From Frankiales bacterium (GTDB taxonomy: Bacteria > Actinomycetota > Actinomycetes > Mycobacteriales > SCTD01), in NCBI GenBank assembly GCA_025965755.1, contig JAOPWI010000086.1, positions 1-20,545 of the forward strand: a stretch of DNA of 20,545 bases. The letters are read 5' to 3'. Under the pieces are notes generated by a model, which saw nothing but the letters and a program-made list of their open reading frames with translations, had not been told where the DNA came from and did no database searches. Made by a program: the position numbers and the translations under genes. This document shows positions 1 through 7,398 of this stretch, in pieces; position 1 is the stretch's first letter, and each line of letters begins with the position of its first letter.

Positions 1-2556
1 GGGCACTACGACAACAACCGAGCGTTGCCGGCCGACCAAAATGCCAAAGGCACGGAGGACGAACTGCTCACGGCGACCGACGACCTGCCCTTCGACAGCA
101 ACGACCCCGCCGTGAACCTGGCCAACGGCATCCTGGCCACTGTCGGTTGCAACGCAGGGATCAACCTCAGCGACCTGCTCCTGAGCAGCGCGCCCTCCGC
201 CAAGGACGTTGCCCGCACCAGTGACTGGGCGCAGAAGGTGAGCGCGGCAAAGGGCGTCCTTGTCGCCAACACCGGCTTCGGCTACGGCGATGACGTCGCG
301 ATGGCCTACAGCGAAAAGCTCATCTCCGGCTTCGCCCGCCACCTCGACGGCACGATGACCGTCGGTCAGGCGCTGCAGTTCGCCAAGCAGGACTACTTCG
401 AGGGTGCGGTCTTCGGCGTCTACGACCACAAGGCGCTGCAGCAAGCCACGTTCTACGGCCTGCCCCAGTGGCGGGTCGGCGCGCTGGGCAAGGTCGCCGA
501 CACGGTCTTGCCGGGTCCGCCGTCGGGCGTCAGCACCCCGACGCTGGCCGTCTCGGACCTGCTTCTGCAGCCGCGTCTGCAACGACGCAACGACGACCGC
601 GGCAACTGGTTCCAGGTGGGCACCGAGCAGCCCCAGATCACCGCCTTCCGGCCCGTGCAGCCGCGCACCGACGTACCGCTGGCTCCACGCGCCGACGGCC
701 TGCTCGCGCACGGGGCGACGCTGGAGTCGTTGAAGACCCGGGAAGTGCCGATCGACCCGGTCATCGCCCGGCCCATCGTGGATGACGCCGATCTCGAGCT
801 GGAACCGGACGTCGGCCGGGCCTTTTTCCCGGAGACCATGCAGCAGGTTGTCTCCCGGACCACTCCCGCCGGACGGGTGGAGTCCCTCGTTCTCGTGCCT
901 GGCCAGTACCGCGACGTGCCGATCGGTAGCACGAAGGGCGTCCAGCGGCTCGTCGACGCGACCGACGTCCGGGTCTTCTCCTCCGACTCCGACGACTTCG
1001 CGGCCCCCCGGATCACCTCCGTCGACGGCGTCGTCGACCCTGCCGGTGACCGGCTCGCGTTCAGCGTGGCCGTCGAAGGCCCGGACACCGCTCGCGTCTT
1101 CGTGCTCTTCCTGCCCGAGGCCGGCAACGCGAGCGACGACGCCACCCCGGGGGGCACCAGCGGCACTCAGCGCACGTGGCAGAAGGTCGAGCTGACGCGG
1201 GGCACCAGCGGCGTCTGGGGCGGCAGTGCGCCCCTCGACGCCAGCATGGATCGGGTCGGCCAGTTTTACGTGCAGGCCGTCGACCGCTCGGGCAACGTCG
1301 CTGTCAACAGCAAGAAGGGCGTCAACTTCACGGCGGCACCCCTGCCGCAGGCGCCCGACTTCGCGCTGACTGTCGCCCGCCCGACCGCGTCGCAGGCCGA
1401 GGTGACGGTGGTCCCGGCCAGCCAGTCGCTGGCCGGCTACGTCTCCTCCGTGGACGGCGGCAACGACCAGCCGGTCACCGGCCCGGTCCCCATCAGCGGC
1501 CGGGGCACGCACCGCGTTCTCGTCACGAGTCCCGCCGGCACGCAGGAAGCCGTGCTCGTCACGATCAGCGGCGCCCCCGTCGTCACCATCCTGACGCCCT
1601 CGGACGGCGGCACCTACGACGAGGGCCTGGAGCTCGAGAGCGCGTTCTCCTGCGCCGACGAGACCGGACCGGTGCAGTGCTCCGGCCCCGCCACGCTGGC
1701 CAAGACTCCCGGGCAGCACACCTTCACGGTGACGATCGGGGGTGTCGCCGCCACGACCGTCACCTACACCGTCCGGGGCACGGCGGCGAGCCCCTCGCCA
1801 TCGCCGACCTCCCCCTCGCCCACGGCGACTCGGCCGGCCTCCCCGACACCGCGGGCCTCGGCGTCGCCCAGCCGCAGCGCGTCGCCTGGGGCGACCCTGC
1901 TGCCGCAGCCCGGAGGCGGCGACGGCCTGCCCGGCATCTCGTCTCCGGAGCCCGGACAGGCCAGCTCTTCGGCCAGCCCCTCGCCCAGCACCAGCGCCAG
2001 CGCGTCGCCGTCACCCAGCGGCGGGCCGAGCGTCACCATCAGGTTGTCGGCCGGCACCATCGCGGCCGGCACACCGGCCGCCGTCCAGGGAAAGGCACCG
2101 CCCGGCAGCCGCGTCGTGCTGTGGGCGTACAGCCGGCCCAGCACCACCTACCAGGCCGTGCGCCGGCTGACCGCGCCCGCCGACGGACAGATCGACCTGT
2201 TCGTGTTCCCCCGTGGCAACACGCGGATGTACCTGGAGGTCGACGGGGTCGCCGGCCCGTCGGTCGTGCTGCTGGTCCGTCCCCACATCACCATGGCCGT
2301 CCGCCGGGTGGCGACGATGACCTACGTCTTCACCGGCCGGGTGACCCCGGCGCGCAAGGGCATCGCCGTCACGCTCTACCGGCGAACTCCGCGAAGGGAC
2401 GTGATCACCTCGACGGCCTTCACCGACGAGCTCGGCCGGTTCGCCCTGATCCGGCGCTTCGGCGAGCGCGGCTCGTGGTCCTTCCTGCCGGCAACCGGCA
2501 ACTCGCTGAACAACGCGCCGGGACGCGGCCAGCCGCGCCCTCTCCGGATCAGCTGA
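1..2556 (+). CDS. Large secreted protein with possible C25-type (caspase-like) protease domain, 5' end missing
   Basis: The frame is open from base 1, so the N-terminus lies outside the window; 851 residues are visible. The first residues read GHYDNNRALPAD, and Cys50 sits in ATVGCNAG. A Gly-His motif followed some 30-50 residues later by a buried Cys is the dyad layout of gingipain-like C25 peptidases, so H2 and C50 are candidate catalytic residues; this is inference from motif spacing. The middle part is beta-rich and ends in a typical extracellular module (YVQAVDRSGNVAVNSKKG, nt 1264-1323). An Ig-like segment follows, then two Ser/Pro/Ala-rich linkers and a C-terminal beta domain of about 170 residues. 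There is no C-terminal membrane segment. A zinc metallopeptidase lipoprotein gene follows 96 bp downstream on the same strand. That it is a real, probably extracellular protein is firm; the protease assignment is tentative. Confidence 0.72.
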   Translation, partial: GHYDNNRALPADQNAKGTEDELLTATDDLPFDSNDPAVNLANGILATVGCNAGINLSDLLLSSAPSAKDVARTSDWAQKVSAAKGVLVANTGFGYGDDVAMAYSEKLISGFARHLDGTMTVGQALQFAKQDYFEGAVFGVYDHKALQQATFYGLPQWRVGALGKVADTVLPGPPSGVSTPTLAVSDLLLQPRLQRRNDDRGNWFQVGTEQPQITAFRPVQPRTDVPLAPRADGLLAHGATLESLKTREVPIDPVIARPIVDDADLELEPDVGRAFFPETMQQVVSRTTPAGRVESLVLVPGQYRDVPIGSTKGVQRLVDATDVRVFSSDSDDFAAPRITSVDGVVDPAGDRLAFSVAVEGPDTARVFVLFLPEAGNASDDATPGGTSGTQRTWQKVELTRGTSGVWGGSAPLDASMDRVGQFYVQAVDRSGNVAVNSKKGVNFTAAPLPQAPDFALTVARPTASQAEVTVVPASQSLAGYVSSVDGGNDQPVTGPVPISGRGTHRVLVTSPAGTQEAVLVTISGAPVVTILTPSDGGTYDEGLELESAFSCADETGPVQCSGPATLAKTPGQHTFTVTIGGVAATTVTYTVRGTAASPSPSPTSPSPTATRPASPTPRASASPSRSASPGATLLPQPGGGDGLPGISSPEPGQASSSASPSPSTSASASPSPSGGPSVTIRLSAGTIAAGTPAAVQGKAPPGSRVVLWAYSRPSTTYQAVRRLTAPADGQIDLFVFPRGNTRMYLEVDGVAGPSVVLLVRPHITMAVRRVATMTYVFTGRVTPARKGIAVTLYRRTPRRDVITSTAFTDELGRFALIRRFGERGSWSFLPATGNSLNNAPGRGQPRPLRIS
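1789..2025 (+). repeat. Ser/Pro/Ala low-complexity linker region within the large secreted protein
   Basis: Two tracts of irregular SP, SPT and SAS repeats (about nt 1789-1890 and 1963-2025) are separated by a Gly/Pro-rich stretch. They encode flexible linkers of the kind that join extracellular domains in actinomycete secreted proteins. The DNA copies are degenerate (tcg, agc, ccc and ccg codons mixed), so this is protein-level low complexity and not a recent tandem DNA duplication. Confidence 0.8.
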
Positions 2557-2565
2557 GCAGGACCC

Positions 2566-2600
2566 CCCTCTCCCGGCAGGCCCGGCTGGCCCGGCGAGGG
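2566..2600 (+). terminator. Possible hairpin terminator between the large secreted protein and the zinc peptidase
   Basis: Arms CCCTCTCCCGGC (2566-2577) and GCCCGGCGAGGG (2589-2600) pair at 10 of 12 positions around an 11-nt loop. The hairpin starts 9 nt after the stop codon. No U-tract follows, so termination strength is uncertain. Confidence 0.35.
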
Positions 2601-2652
2601 TGAGGGCCGTGCCAGGCGGGGTAGCGACGGGACAACCGACCTTGGAGAACCC

Positions 2653-3480
2653 GTGCCCCGGCCCGCCGCCCTGCTGCTCTGCCTGGCCCTGCTGCTGACT
2701 GCCTGCAACGGCGACGGCCGCGTCGACGCCGCCGACCTCCAGACCGCGCGTGAGCGTCTGGTCGACATCGCCCGCGATGCCGTCAAGGAGGCCAAGGAGC
2801 GCAATGCGCAGCAGACGGGTGAGGTCGACCGGCGGCCGGCCGCCGACGGCACGGTGCTGCGGACGGACACCCGTACGGCGTTCGACTACCAGGAGTACCA
2901 GCAGACGATCGAGACGGTCATCGGCTCGCTGGAGCAGTTCTGGGCGGCTGAGCTGCCGCGCATCGGCGGTCGCTACTCGGCGCCCTCGCGCTACGTCTAC
3001 TACCGGCCCGAGGAGGCCCCCGGGCCGTCGTGCGGCGGCGAGCAGGCGCCCGCCAGGAACGCGTTCTACTGCCCACCGGGCGACTTCATCGCGTGGGACG
3101 AGTCGGGTCTGATGATCCCGTACTACGTGTCCGGCGACTTCGCGGCGGCATTCGTGCTGGCCCACGAGTTCGGCCATGCCATGCAGGTCCGCCTTCCGCG
3201 GCAGGAGACGGTGGGGGTGCTGCGCGAGCTCCAGGCGGACTGCTTCGCCGGCGCCTGGGCCCGCCATGTTCAGGATCAGGGGCTGCTCGAGGCGGGGGAC
3301 CTCGACGAGGCGACCATCGCGGTGTTCCAGGCGCGCGACGTGCCTGGCACGCCGTTCACCGACCCGCAGGCGCACGGCACCGGCTTCGAGCGGACCCGCG
3401 CGTTCACCGACGGGTACGACGAGGGCGCCGCCAGCTGCGCCCCCGCGCCGGCCGACGACTGGCTGGTCGGGCGCTCGTAG
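2653..3480 (+). CDS. Lipoprotein neutral zinc metallopeptidase (YpfJ-like family)
   Basis: The 275-residue protein begins with a lipoprotein signal peptide: a short Arg-containing n-region, a Leu-rich core and lipobox LTAC with Cys18. It should therefore be anchored on the outer face of the membrane. The zinc site HEFGH is at residues 171-175, followed by ELQADCFAGAW at 192-202. HExGH plus ELQADCxAGxW is the signature of the putative neutral zinc metallopeptidase family (Pfam Zn_peptidase, YpfJ); the two His and a downstream acidic residue bind zinc, and Glu172 is the general base. The natural substrate of the family is not established. The start is GTG with GGAG 5 nt upstream (2644-2647). 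The gene converges with the VanZ-like gene, with only 4 bp between the stops. Confidence 0.88.
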   Translation: MPRPAALLLCLALLLTACNGDGRVDAADLQTARERLVDIARDAVKEAKERNAQQTGEVDRRPAADGTVLRTDTRTAFDYQEYQQTIETVIGSLEQFWAAELPRIGGRYSAPSRYVYYRPEEAPGPSCGGEQAPARNAFYCPPGDFIAWDESGLMIPYYVSGDFAAAFVLAHEFGHAMQVRLPRQETVGVLRELQADCFAGAWARHVQDQGLLEAGDLDEATIAVFQARDVPGTPFTDPQAHGTGFERTRAFTDGYDEGAASCAPAPADDWLVGRS

Positions 3481-3484
3481 CGGC

Positions 3485-3922
3485 TCAGGACCGCCAGCGC
3501 CGCAGGATCCGACGGGCGTCACCGCCCAGCACCAGCCCGACGGCCGCCCCCGCCGTGTTCATGATCACATCCAGCATCGACGGCACCCGCGCCGGCAGGA
3601 GGACGTACTGCGCAAGCTCGATGCCCGCACTGGCGGCGGCGGCGCCGCAGAGCAGGCCGAGCAGCAGGACCCGCGGCAGCGCCAGCGGAAGCAGCGCGCC
3701 CAGCGGGACGAACAGCAGCAGGTTGGCCAGCGCCTCGGCCTCGCGGAACGACACGGCCGCGCGCCCGAACGTCAGGGCGCCGGTCACGTCGCGGACCAGC
3801 AGGTAGAAGCGCAGCAGCCCGCCGTTGTCAGCCTCGCGGCTCAGGGTGAGGGCGGCCAGGACGAGCACGTACCCGCCGATCGCCCACCTGGCCGACCGCA
3901 CCGCCTCGGCCGGGACGCTCAC
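3485..3922 (-). CDS. VanZ-like family membrane protein
   Basis: This 145-residue protein is mostly hydrophobic, with about four membrane segments (roughly residues 11-28, 62-82, 83-105 and 118-135). The VanZ-like hallmarks are present: NLLLFVPLG, then GIELAQ, then a polar loop with DVIMNTAGAAVG. VanZ itself gives low-level teicoplanin resistance, but most single-copy homologues like this one have no proven role, so no resistance function should be read into it. The GTG start has no clear Shine-Dalgarno sequence. A TANNNT box sits 6 nt upstream, which suits a leaderless transcript. Confidence 0.82.
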   Translation of the reverse strand: MSVPAEAVRSARWAIGGYVLVLAALTLSREADNGGLLRFYLLVRDVTGALTFGRAAVSFREAEALANLLLFVPLGALLPLALPRVLLLGLLCGAAAASAGIELAQYVLLPARVPSMLDVIMNTAGAAVGLVLGGDARRILRRWRS

Positions 3923-3928
3923 ACCCCG

Positions 3929-3934
3929 ACCGTA
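3929..3934 (-). promoter_or_regulatory. Possible -10 element of a leaderless VanZ-like gene
   Basis: On the minus strand TACGGT matches the actinobacterial TANNNT -10 pattern. Six bases separate it from the GTG start, which would place transcription initiation on or beside the start codon. No convincing -35 was seen, so confidence is low. Confidence 0.35.
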
Positions 3935-4048
3935 GTCGCCGAGCTCGCGCTCGGGTGCAGCGAGGAGGTGACCTCGACCTCCCGGCGAGCCCGCCGGACC
4001 GCCGGCAGGGACCGGCGAGCGCGGGACGCCATCGCTGCTGCCGGGGCC

Positions 4049-4693
4049 TCAGCCGGGCTGGTTGCCCCAGCTGTCCCAGTGCGTGACCGTCTCCGGCGGC
4101 GGCCGGTCGGCCGGGGAGAAGGTCTCGCCGGTGTAGTAGGCGACCGGCAGCAGCGCCACCTGCGTCACGTCGGCGGGGATGCCGAGCAGCGCGGCGGCCT
4201 CGGCCTCTCGGTACAGGTGCATCGTTGTCCAGGCCGATCCGAGGCCGCGCGCGCGCAGCGCGAGCTGCAGGCTCCAGACCGCCGGCAGGATCGACCCGTA
4301 GAAGCCGGCCACCGACCCGGGCGGTTGGCCTTCGACCCGCCCCTTGAGGCACGGGATGATGTGCACCGGCACCCGGTCCAGGACATCGTTGAGGTACTGC
4401 GCCGCGCCGTACACCCGGGCCGTCTGCTGCTCGCGGGCATTCTGCTGTGCGAGGTGGAAGCGGTCTCCGGTGGCCTCGCGGTACAGCCGCGCCAGGCCGG
4501 CCCGCTTGTCCGGATCGGTGACGACAACGAAGGACCAGCCCTGGGCGTTGCCGCCCGTCGGGGCCTGCTGCGCGATGCGGATGCAGTCCAGCAGGACCTG
4601 CGGCTCGACCGGCCGGTCCAGGTCCAGCCGGCGGCGGACCGCCCGGGTGGTCGTGAGCAGGTGGTCCGCGGCCGCGAGGTCGACGTCGGTCAC
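4049..4693 (-). CDS. Nitroreductase family flavoprotein
   Basis: The predicted 214-residue protein is the usual length for single-domain nitroreductases, which bind FMN as homodimers and reduce nitroaromatics, quinones or other electrophiles with NAD(P)H. The phosphate-contacting Arg cluster RAVRRRLDL is at residues 18-26, and QAPTGGNAQGW at 43-53 is the typical FMN-binding stretch. The C-terminal half carries SLQLALRARGLGSAWTT (141-157) and LLPVAYYTGE (181-190), also family landmarks. The start chosen is GTG at 4693; it lacks a good ribosome site, but it overlaps the stop of a 12-codon ORF that has one. The frame stays open far upstream, but that extension is rich in Arg, Pro and Ser and is antisense to the neighbouring gene, so it was rejected. 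The physiological substrate is unknown. Confidence 0.85.
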   Translation of the reverse strand: MTDVDLAAADHLLTTTRAVRRRLDLDRPVEPQVLLDCIRIAQQAPTGGNAQGWSFVVVTDPDKRAGLARLYREATGDRFHLAQQNAREQQTARVYGAAQYLNDVLDRVPVHIIPCLKGRVEGQPPGSVAGFYGSILPAVWSLQLALRARGLGSAWTTMHLYREAEAAALLGIPADVTQVALLPVAYYTGETFSPADRPPPETVTHWDSWGNQPG

Positions 4694-4728
4694 GACGTCG
4701 CCGTGTCTGGTGCTGCTGCCCGGTGCAT
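4690..4728 (-). CDS. 12-codon micro-ORF coupled to the nitroreductase
   Basis: ATG at 4728 opens MHRAAAPDTATS, and its TGA at 4692-4690 shares bases with the GTG of the nitroreductase (GTGA). A purine-rich GAAGAGG lies 5 nt before the ATG, whereas the GTG has no good site of its own. It may act as a leader that delivers ribosomes to the nitroreductase start. It could also be chance in GC-rich DNA. Confidence 0.3.
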   Translation of the reverse strand: MHRAAAPDTATS

Positions 4729-4795
4729 GGGTGCCTCTTCCGCTCGGCCGCTGAGGTCGCGACCGTAGCCCGCAGGGCAGGGGGCAGCCAGGGTC

Positions 4796-4831
4796 GGGCC
4801 TCGGCTCGCCCGGAGGGGCTACGCCGAGCCC
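4796..4831 (-). terminator. Terminator-like hairpin after the catabolic operon
   Basis: Outer arms GGGCCTCGGC (4796-4805) and GCCGAGCCC (4823-4831) pair with one bulged base. Inside them GCCC (4808-4811) and GGGC (4816-4819) close a 4-nt loop. The structure starts about 40 nt after the stop of the MFS-SnoaL gene, where the operon should end. There is no U-run, as is common for actinobacterial terminators. Confidence 0.5.
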
Positions 4832-4871
4832 GGTGCGTCTCCGCTCCCCCGACGTCCGGGTGAGAGCTGCC

Positions 4872-6554
4872 TCAGACCGGTGCGCCCTTGGTGAAACGGT
4901 CGTCCTCGGCGTACGGGTAGTCCCGCAGGCCGGTTGCCAGCCGGTCAGCGTCGTACGTCCAGTACTGACGGATCTGCTGGATGCGGTCGTCGCGGAACTC
5001 GTAGTGCTCCGAACCGCGCACCGCACTGGGGGTTCCTTCACCGGGAACGAGCATGGTCCACTCGGCGGCCGCAGCGCTTCCCTCGCCGACGAAGGTGTCC
5101 ACGTGCCAGGAGGCACCCGCCCACTGCTCCCGCACCTTGACGTAGAAGCGGCCGATGTCGGCCGCACCGACGACCGGCCGGTGGTTGGTGTCGTAGACGA
5201 CAGCGTCCTGACAGAACGACGCCGCGATGGCGTCGGCGTCGCCGTGCGTGCAGGCATGGAAGTACTTCTCGACGATGTCTCGGTTGTTACGGATGTGCAC
5301 CTCCGGGTGCGTCGAAGCGGATGAGCAGACAACAGGGGGGAGCCGATCCGGCTCGTCGGCAGGCAGGGGGACCGAGAGCCCCCGGGCTGTGAGCATGATT
5401 CCGCCGGCTACCGCCAGCCCGGCGCCGGCCGCGCCGAAGGCCACGCCGTAGCCGAAGCCCTCGACGAGCAGCCCGAAGCCGAACGGGCCCAGCACGGCGC
5501 CCGCCGAGGTGCCGACCTGCGTGAGAGCCGTCGCGGCAGCCGGGTCCGCGGGGCTGAGCTGGACGACGGACAGGATGAGCAGGCCCGGCCAGCCCCATCC
5601 CAGGGCGAAGCTCACGGGCGCGCCGAGGGCGTAGAGGATGTGGTTTCCCGACGCCAGGCAGGCGAAGCCGCCCGCTCCGAGAACGAGCATCAGCGCGATG
5701 ACCTCCAGATGCCCGGCTCCGCGGCGGTCGGCCTGCATCCCCGAGCCCAGCCGTGCCAGGATCCCGGCGACGCTGGCCCCGGCGAAGATCAGCCCTGCCT
5801 GCGCCTCCCCCCAGCCGGCCTCCACCGCCCCGGCCACGAGGAAGATGCTCAGACTGCCGGCGCACGCGGCGGCCAGCCCGGCCCCGCAGGCGATGACCAG
5901 CAGAATCTTGCGCGGGAGTCGGTGACGCCGGCGGTGGTCACCGGGCACCCAGTGGTCGCGGTGCCCACCGCCGGGGACCCGGATGGCCAGAACGGCGGCG
6001 GGAACGGCCAGCAGGACGAACGCCCAGCGCCACCCGACGGTCAGCCCCAGAGCCGGCACGCTGAGCCCGGCGATCAGGCTCGAGGCGGGGATGGCCGACT
6101 GCTTGATGCCATACGCCGTCCCCTGCCGACTCGGTGCGACCCGCTGAGCCAGGAACAGGTTCGTCGCGGGCTGGGCCAGCGCGTTGCCGGCGCCGCCGAC
6201 GGCCAGCACGAGCAGCAGAGCCGGCAGCGAGCGGACCCACAGCCCCACGGTGACGAGCACGCCGCTGACCAGCAGGACAGACAGGCGCATGGCCGCCCGC
6301 GACCCGATCCGGGCGACGACGGCTCCGGCGAACGGCGACATCAGGGTGGCGGCGCCGAAGAAGGCTGCCGACGTCAGGCCCAGTGCCGTGACGGGCACAC
6401 CGAGGTCCGCACTGAGCTGCACCGCCAGACCACCCGCGAGCGAGAGCGGCAGCACCGTCATGGTCGCGACCGCGACGGCCGCGGCACTCGGGCCCGCCAC
6501 CGACTCGCGACGTGGGTGAGGTCCCAGCTGCACGGGCCGGCTCCGCGACGTCAT
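4872..6554 (-). CDS. MFS transporter fused to a C-terminal SnoaL/NTF2-like domain
   Basis: The single 560-residue frame has two parts. Residues 20-390 contain twelve predicted membrane helices in two groups of six, split by a charged, His/Arg-rich loop at about 193-215; GAVVARIGSRAAMRLS (77-92) resembles the MFS motif A loop. Residues 419-545 form an NTF2-like alpha+beta domain: NRDIVEKYFHACTHGDADA, then ASFCQDAVVYDT, then a late strand EHYEFRDDRIQQIRQYW, typical of SnoaL-like proteins that bind or isomerise small hydrophobic molecules. A proline-rich linker (393-417) joins them with no stop. With twelve helices the C-terminal domain should be cytoplasmic. The gene is the last in the operon, joined to the hydratase by a 9-codon relay ORF. 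It is likely an exporter or importer of a pathway compound; substrate and direction are unknown. An internal GTG at 5300 (residue 419) could allow a separate SnoaL product, but GGAG abuts it too closely. Confidence 0.8.
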   Translation of the reverse strand: MTSRSRPVQLGPHPRRESVAGPSAAAVAVATMTVLPLSLAGGLAVQLSADLGVPVTALGLTSAAFFGAATLMSPFAGAVVARIGSRAAMRLSVLLVSGVLVTVGLWVRSLPALLLVLAVGGAGNALAQPATNLFLAQRVAPSRQGTAYGIKQSAIPASSLIAGLSVPALGLTVGWRWAFVLLAVPAAVLAIRVPGGGHRDHWVPGDHRRRHRLPRKILLVIACGAGLAAACAGSLSIFLVAGAVEAGWGEAQAGLIFAGASVAGILARLGSGMQADRRGAGHLEVIALMLVLGAGGFACLASGNHILYALGAPVSFALGWGWPGLLILSVVQLSPADPAAATALTQVGTSAGAVLGPFGFGLLVEGFGYGVAFGAAGAGLAVAGGIMLTARGLSVPLPADEPDRLPPVVCSSASTHPEVHIRNNRDIVEKYFHACTHGDADAIAASFCQDAVVYDTNHRPVVGAADIGRFYVKVREQWAGASWHVDTFVGEGSAAAAEWTMLVPGEGTPSAVRGSEHYEFRDDRIQQIRQYWTYDADRLATGLRDYPYAEDDRFTKGAPV

Positions 6555-6580
6555 GCCGCCGCAAGCAGCCCGTCGCTCAT
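6551..6580 (-). CDS. 9-codon relay micro-ORF between hydratase and MFS genes
   Basis: ATG at 6580 overlaps the TGA of the hydratase gene (ATGA, 6577-6580). The frame encodes MSDGLLAAA, and its TGA overlaps the ATG of the MFS-SnoaL gene (ATGA, 6551-6554). The transporter start itself has no clear ribosome site. The double overlap suggests stepwise termination-reinitiation across an otherwise 22-nt gap. No function is proposed for the peptide. Confidence 0.35.
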   Translation of the reverse strand: MSDGLLAAA

Positions 6581-7362
6581 CGGCCCTGCCAGACAGGGTT
6601 CCGCTTCTCCAGGAACGCGGCCACGCCTTCCACCCGGTCCTGGCTGTGATACGGGTTCGGCCCCGCGTTGAGCCGCAGCGCCGCCGACAGCGGCAGCTCG
6701 CCGCCCCGCCCGATCATCGCCTTGTAGCGACGGACCGTCAGCGGGGCGTTCGCCACCAGCTGCTGGCACAGGGCCAGCGCCTGCGGGAGGAGCTCGGCAG
6801 CAGGCATCACCCGATTGACCAGGCCCCAGCGGTGAGCCTCCTGTGCGGAGATCAGTTCACCGGTGTACAGCCACTCGTAGGCGATGCCCCGCGGAACGAT
6901 CCGCGGAAGGAGCTGGCAGCCGAAGTTGGCACCCATGCCGCGCTTGGCCTCAGGCAGGCCGATGCGGACGTGGTCCGCCGCCAGCCGGATGTCGCAGGCC
7001 AGCGCGATCTCGCAGCCGCCGCCGGCGGCCACCCCGTTCAGCGCTGCGACCACCGGCTTGCTGCACTCCAGGACCGTCTCGAACACGTTGCGCTCGCTGC
7101 CGCCCATGGGCATGTTCGGCGGACGGTCCACCCCGTCGTTCTGGTGGATCTCCTTCAGGTCGATACCGGCGCAGAACGCGCGGTCCCCGCTGCCTGTCAG
7201 CAGGACGGCCCACACGTCGTCGTCGTGGTTGAACCCGTCGAAGGCCTTCACGATGTCGGAGACCAACCCCGAGCTCAGGGCATTCATGCGCTCCGGCCGG
7301 TCCAGGGTGACGTGAGCGACCCGGTCGACCACCTGAACCGACAGTCCCGATTCTGTACGCAC
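6577..7362 (-). CDS. Enoyl-CoA hydratase (crotonase family)
   Basis: This 261-residue protein should hydrate a 2-enoyl-CoA to the 3-hydroxyacyl-CoA. The oxyanion-hole strands are FCAGIDLKE (63-71) and GVAAGGGCE (110-118). Both crotonase catalytic glutamates are present: Glu118 in GGGCEIALACD and Glu138 in GLPEAKRGMG. NALSSGL near the N-terminus and the C-terminal helix ending FLEKRNPVW are family landmarks. The start chosen is GTG at 7362, because AGGAGG (7371-7376) lies 8 nt upstream; an in-frame TTG at 7395 would add 11 residues and is not supported. It lies directly after the acyl-CoA dehydrogenase pair, the natural next step for the enoyl-CoA they would form. The acyl chain is not identifiable from sequence; a hydrolase or lyase variant of the superfamily cannot be excluded. 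Confidence 0.88.
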   Translation of the reverse strand: MRTESGLSVQVVDRVAHVTLDRPERMNALSSGLVSDIVKAFDGFNHDDDVWAVLLTGSGDRAFCAGIDLKEIHQNDGVDRPPNMPMGGSERNVFETVLECSKPVVAALNGVAAGGGCEIALACDIRLAADHVRIGLPEAKRGMGANFGCQLLPRIVPRGIAYEWLYTGELISAQEAHRWGLVNRVMPAAELLPQALALCQQLVANAPLTVRRYKAMIGRGGELPLSAALRLNAGPNPYHSQDRVEGVAAFLEKRNPVWQGR

Positions 7363-7370
7363 GGCATGTG

Positions 7371-7376
7371 CCTCCT
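7371..7376 (-). promoter_or_regulatory. Ribosome binding site of the enoyl-CoA hydratase
   Basis: A perfect AGGAGG on the minus strand stands 8 nt before the GTG at 7362. It decides the start in favour of GTG over the upstream in-frame TTG at 7395. Confidence 0.75.
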
Positions 7377-7398
7377 GACATGGTGGTGACGGCAACGA

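Noticed and set aside
1789..2025. Repetitive DNA that could suggest a CRISPR array or satellite
   Set aside because: There are no constant repeats with unique spacers; it encodes a Ser/Pro linker with mixed codons.
2485..2499. LPATG near the C-terminus of the large secreted protein, resembling a sortase motif
   Set aside because: No hydrophobic segment follows; the remaining residues are polar and basic (NSLNNAPGRGQPRPLRIS). The motif sits inside the last beta domain.
2011..3522. Long minus-strand open frame opposite the secreted protein and zinc peptidase
   Set aside because: It spans two well-supported plus-strand genes and their spacer, and its product has no recognisable domain.
3485..3922. 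VanZ-like gene as a glycopeptide resistance determinant
   Set aside because: No vanHAX or vanRS genes are nearby and VanZ-like proteins are widespread without a resistance role.
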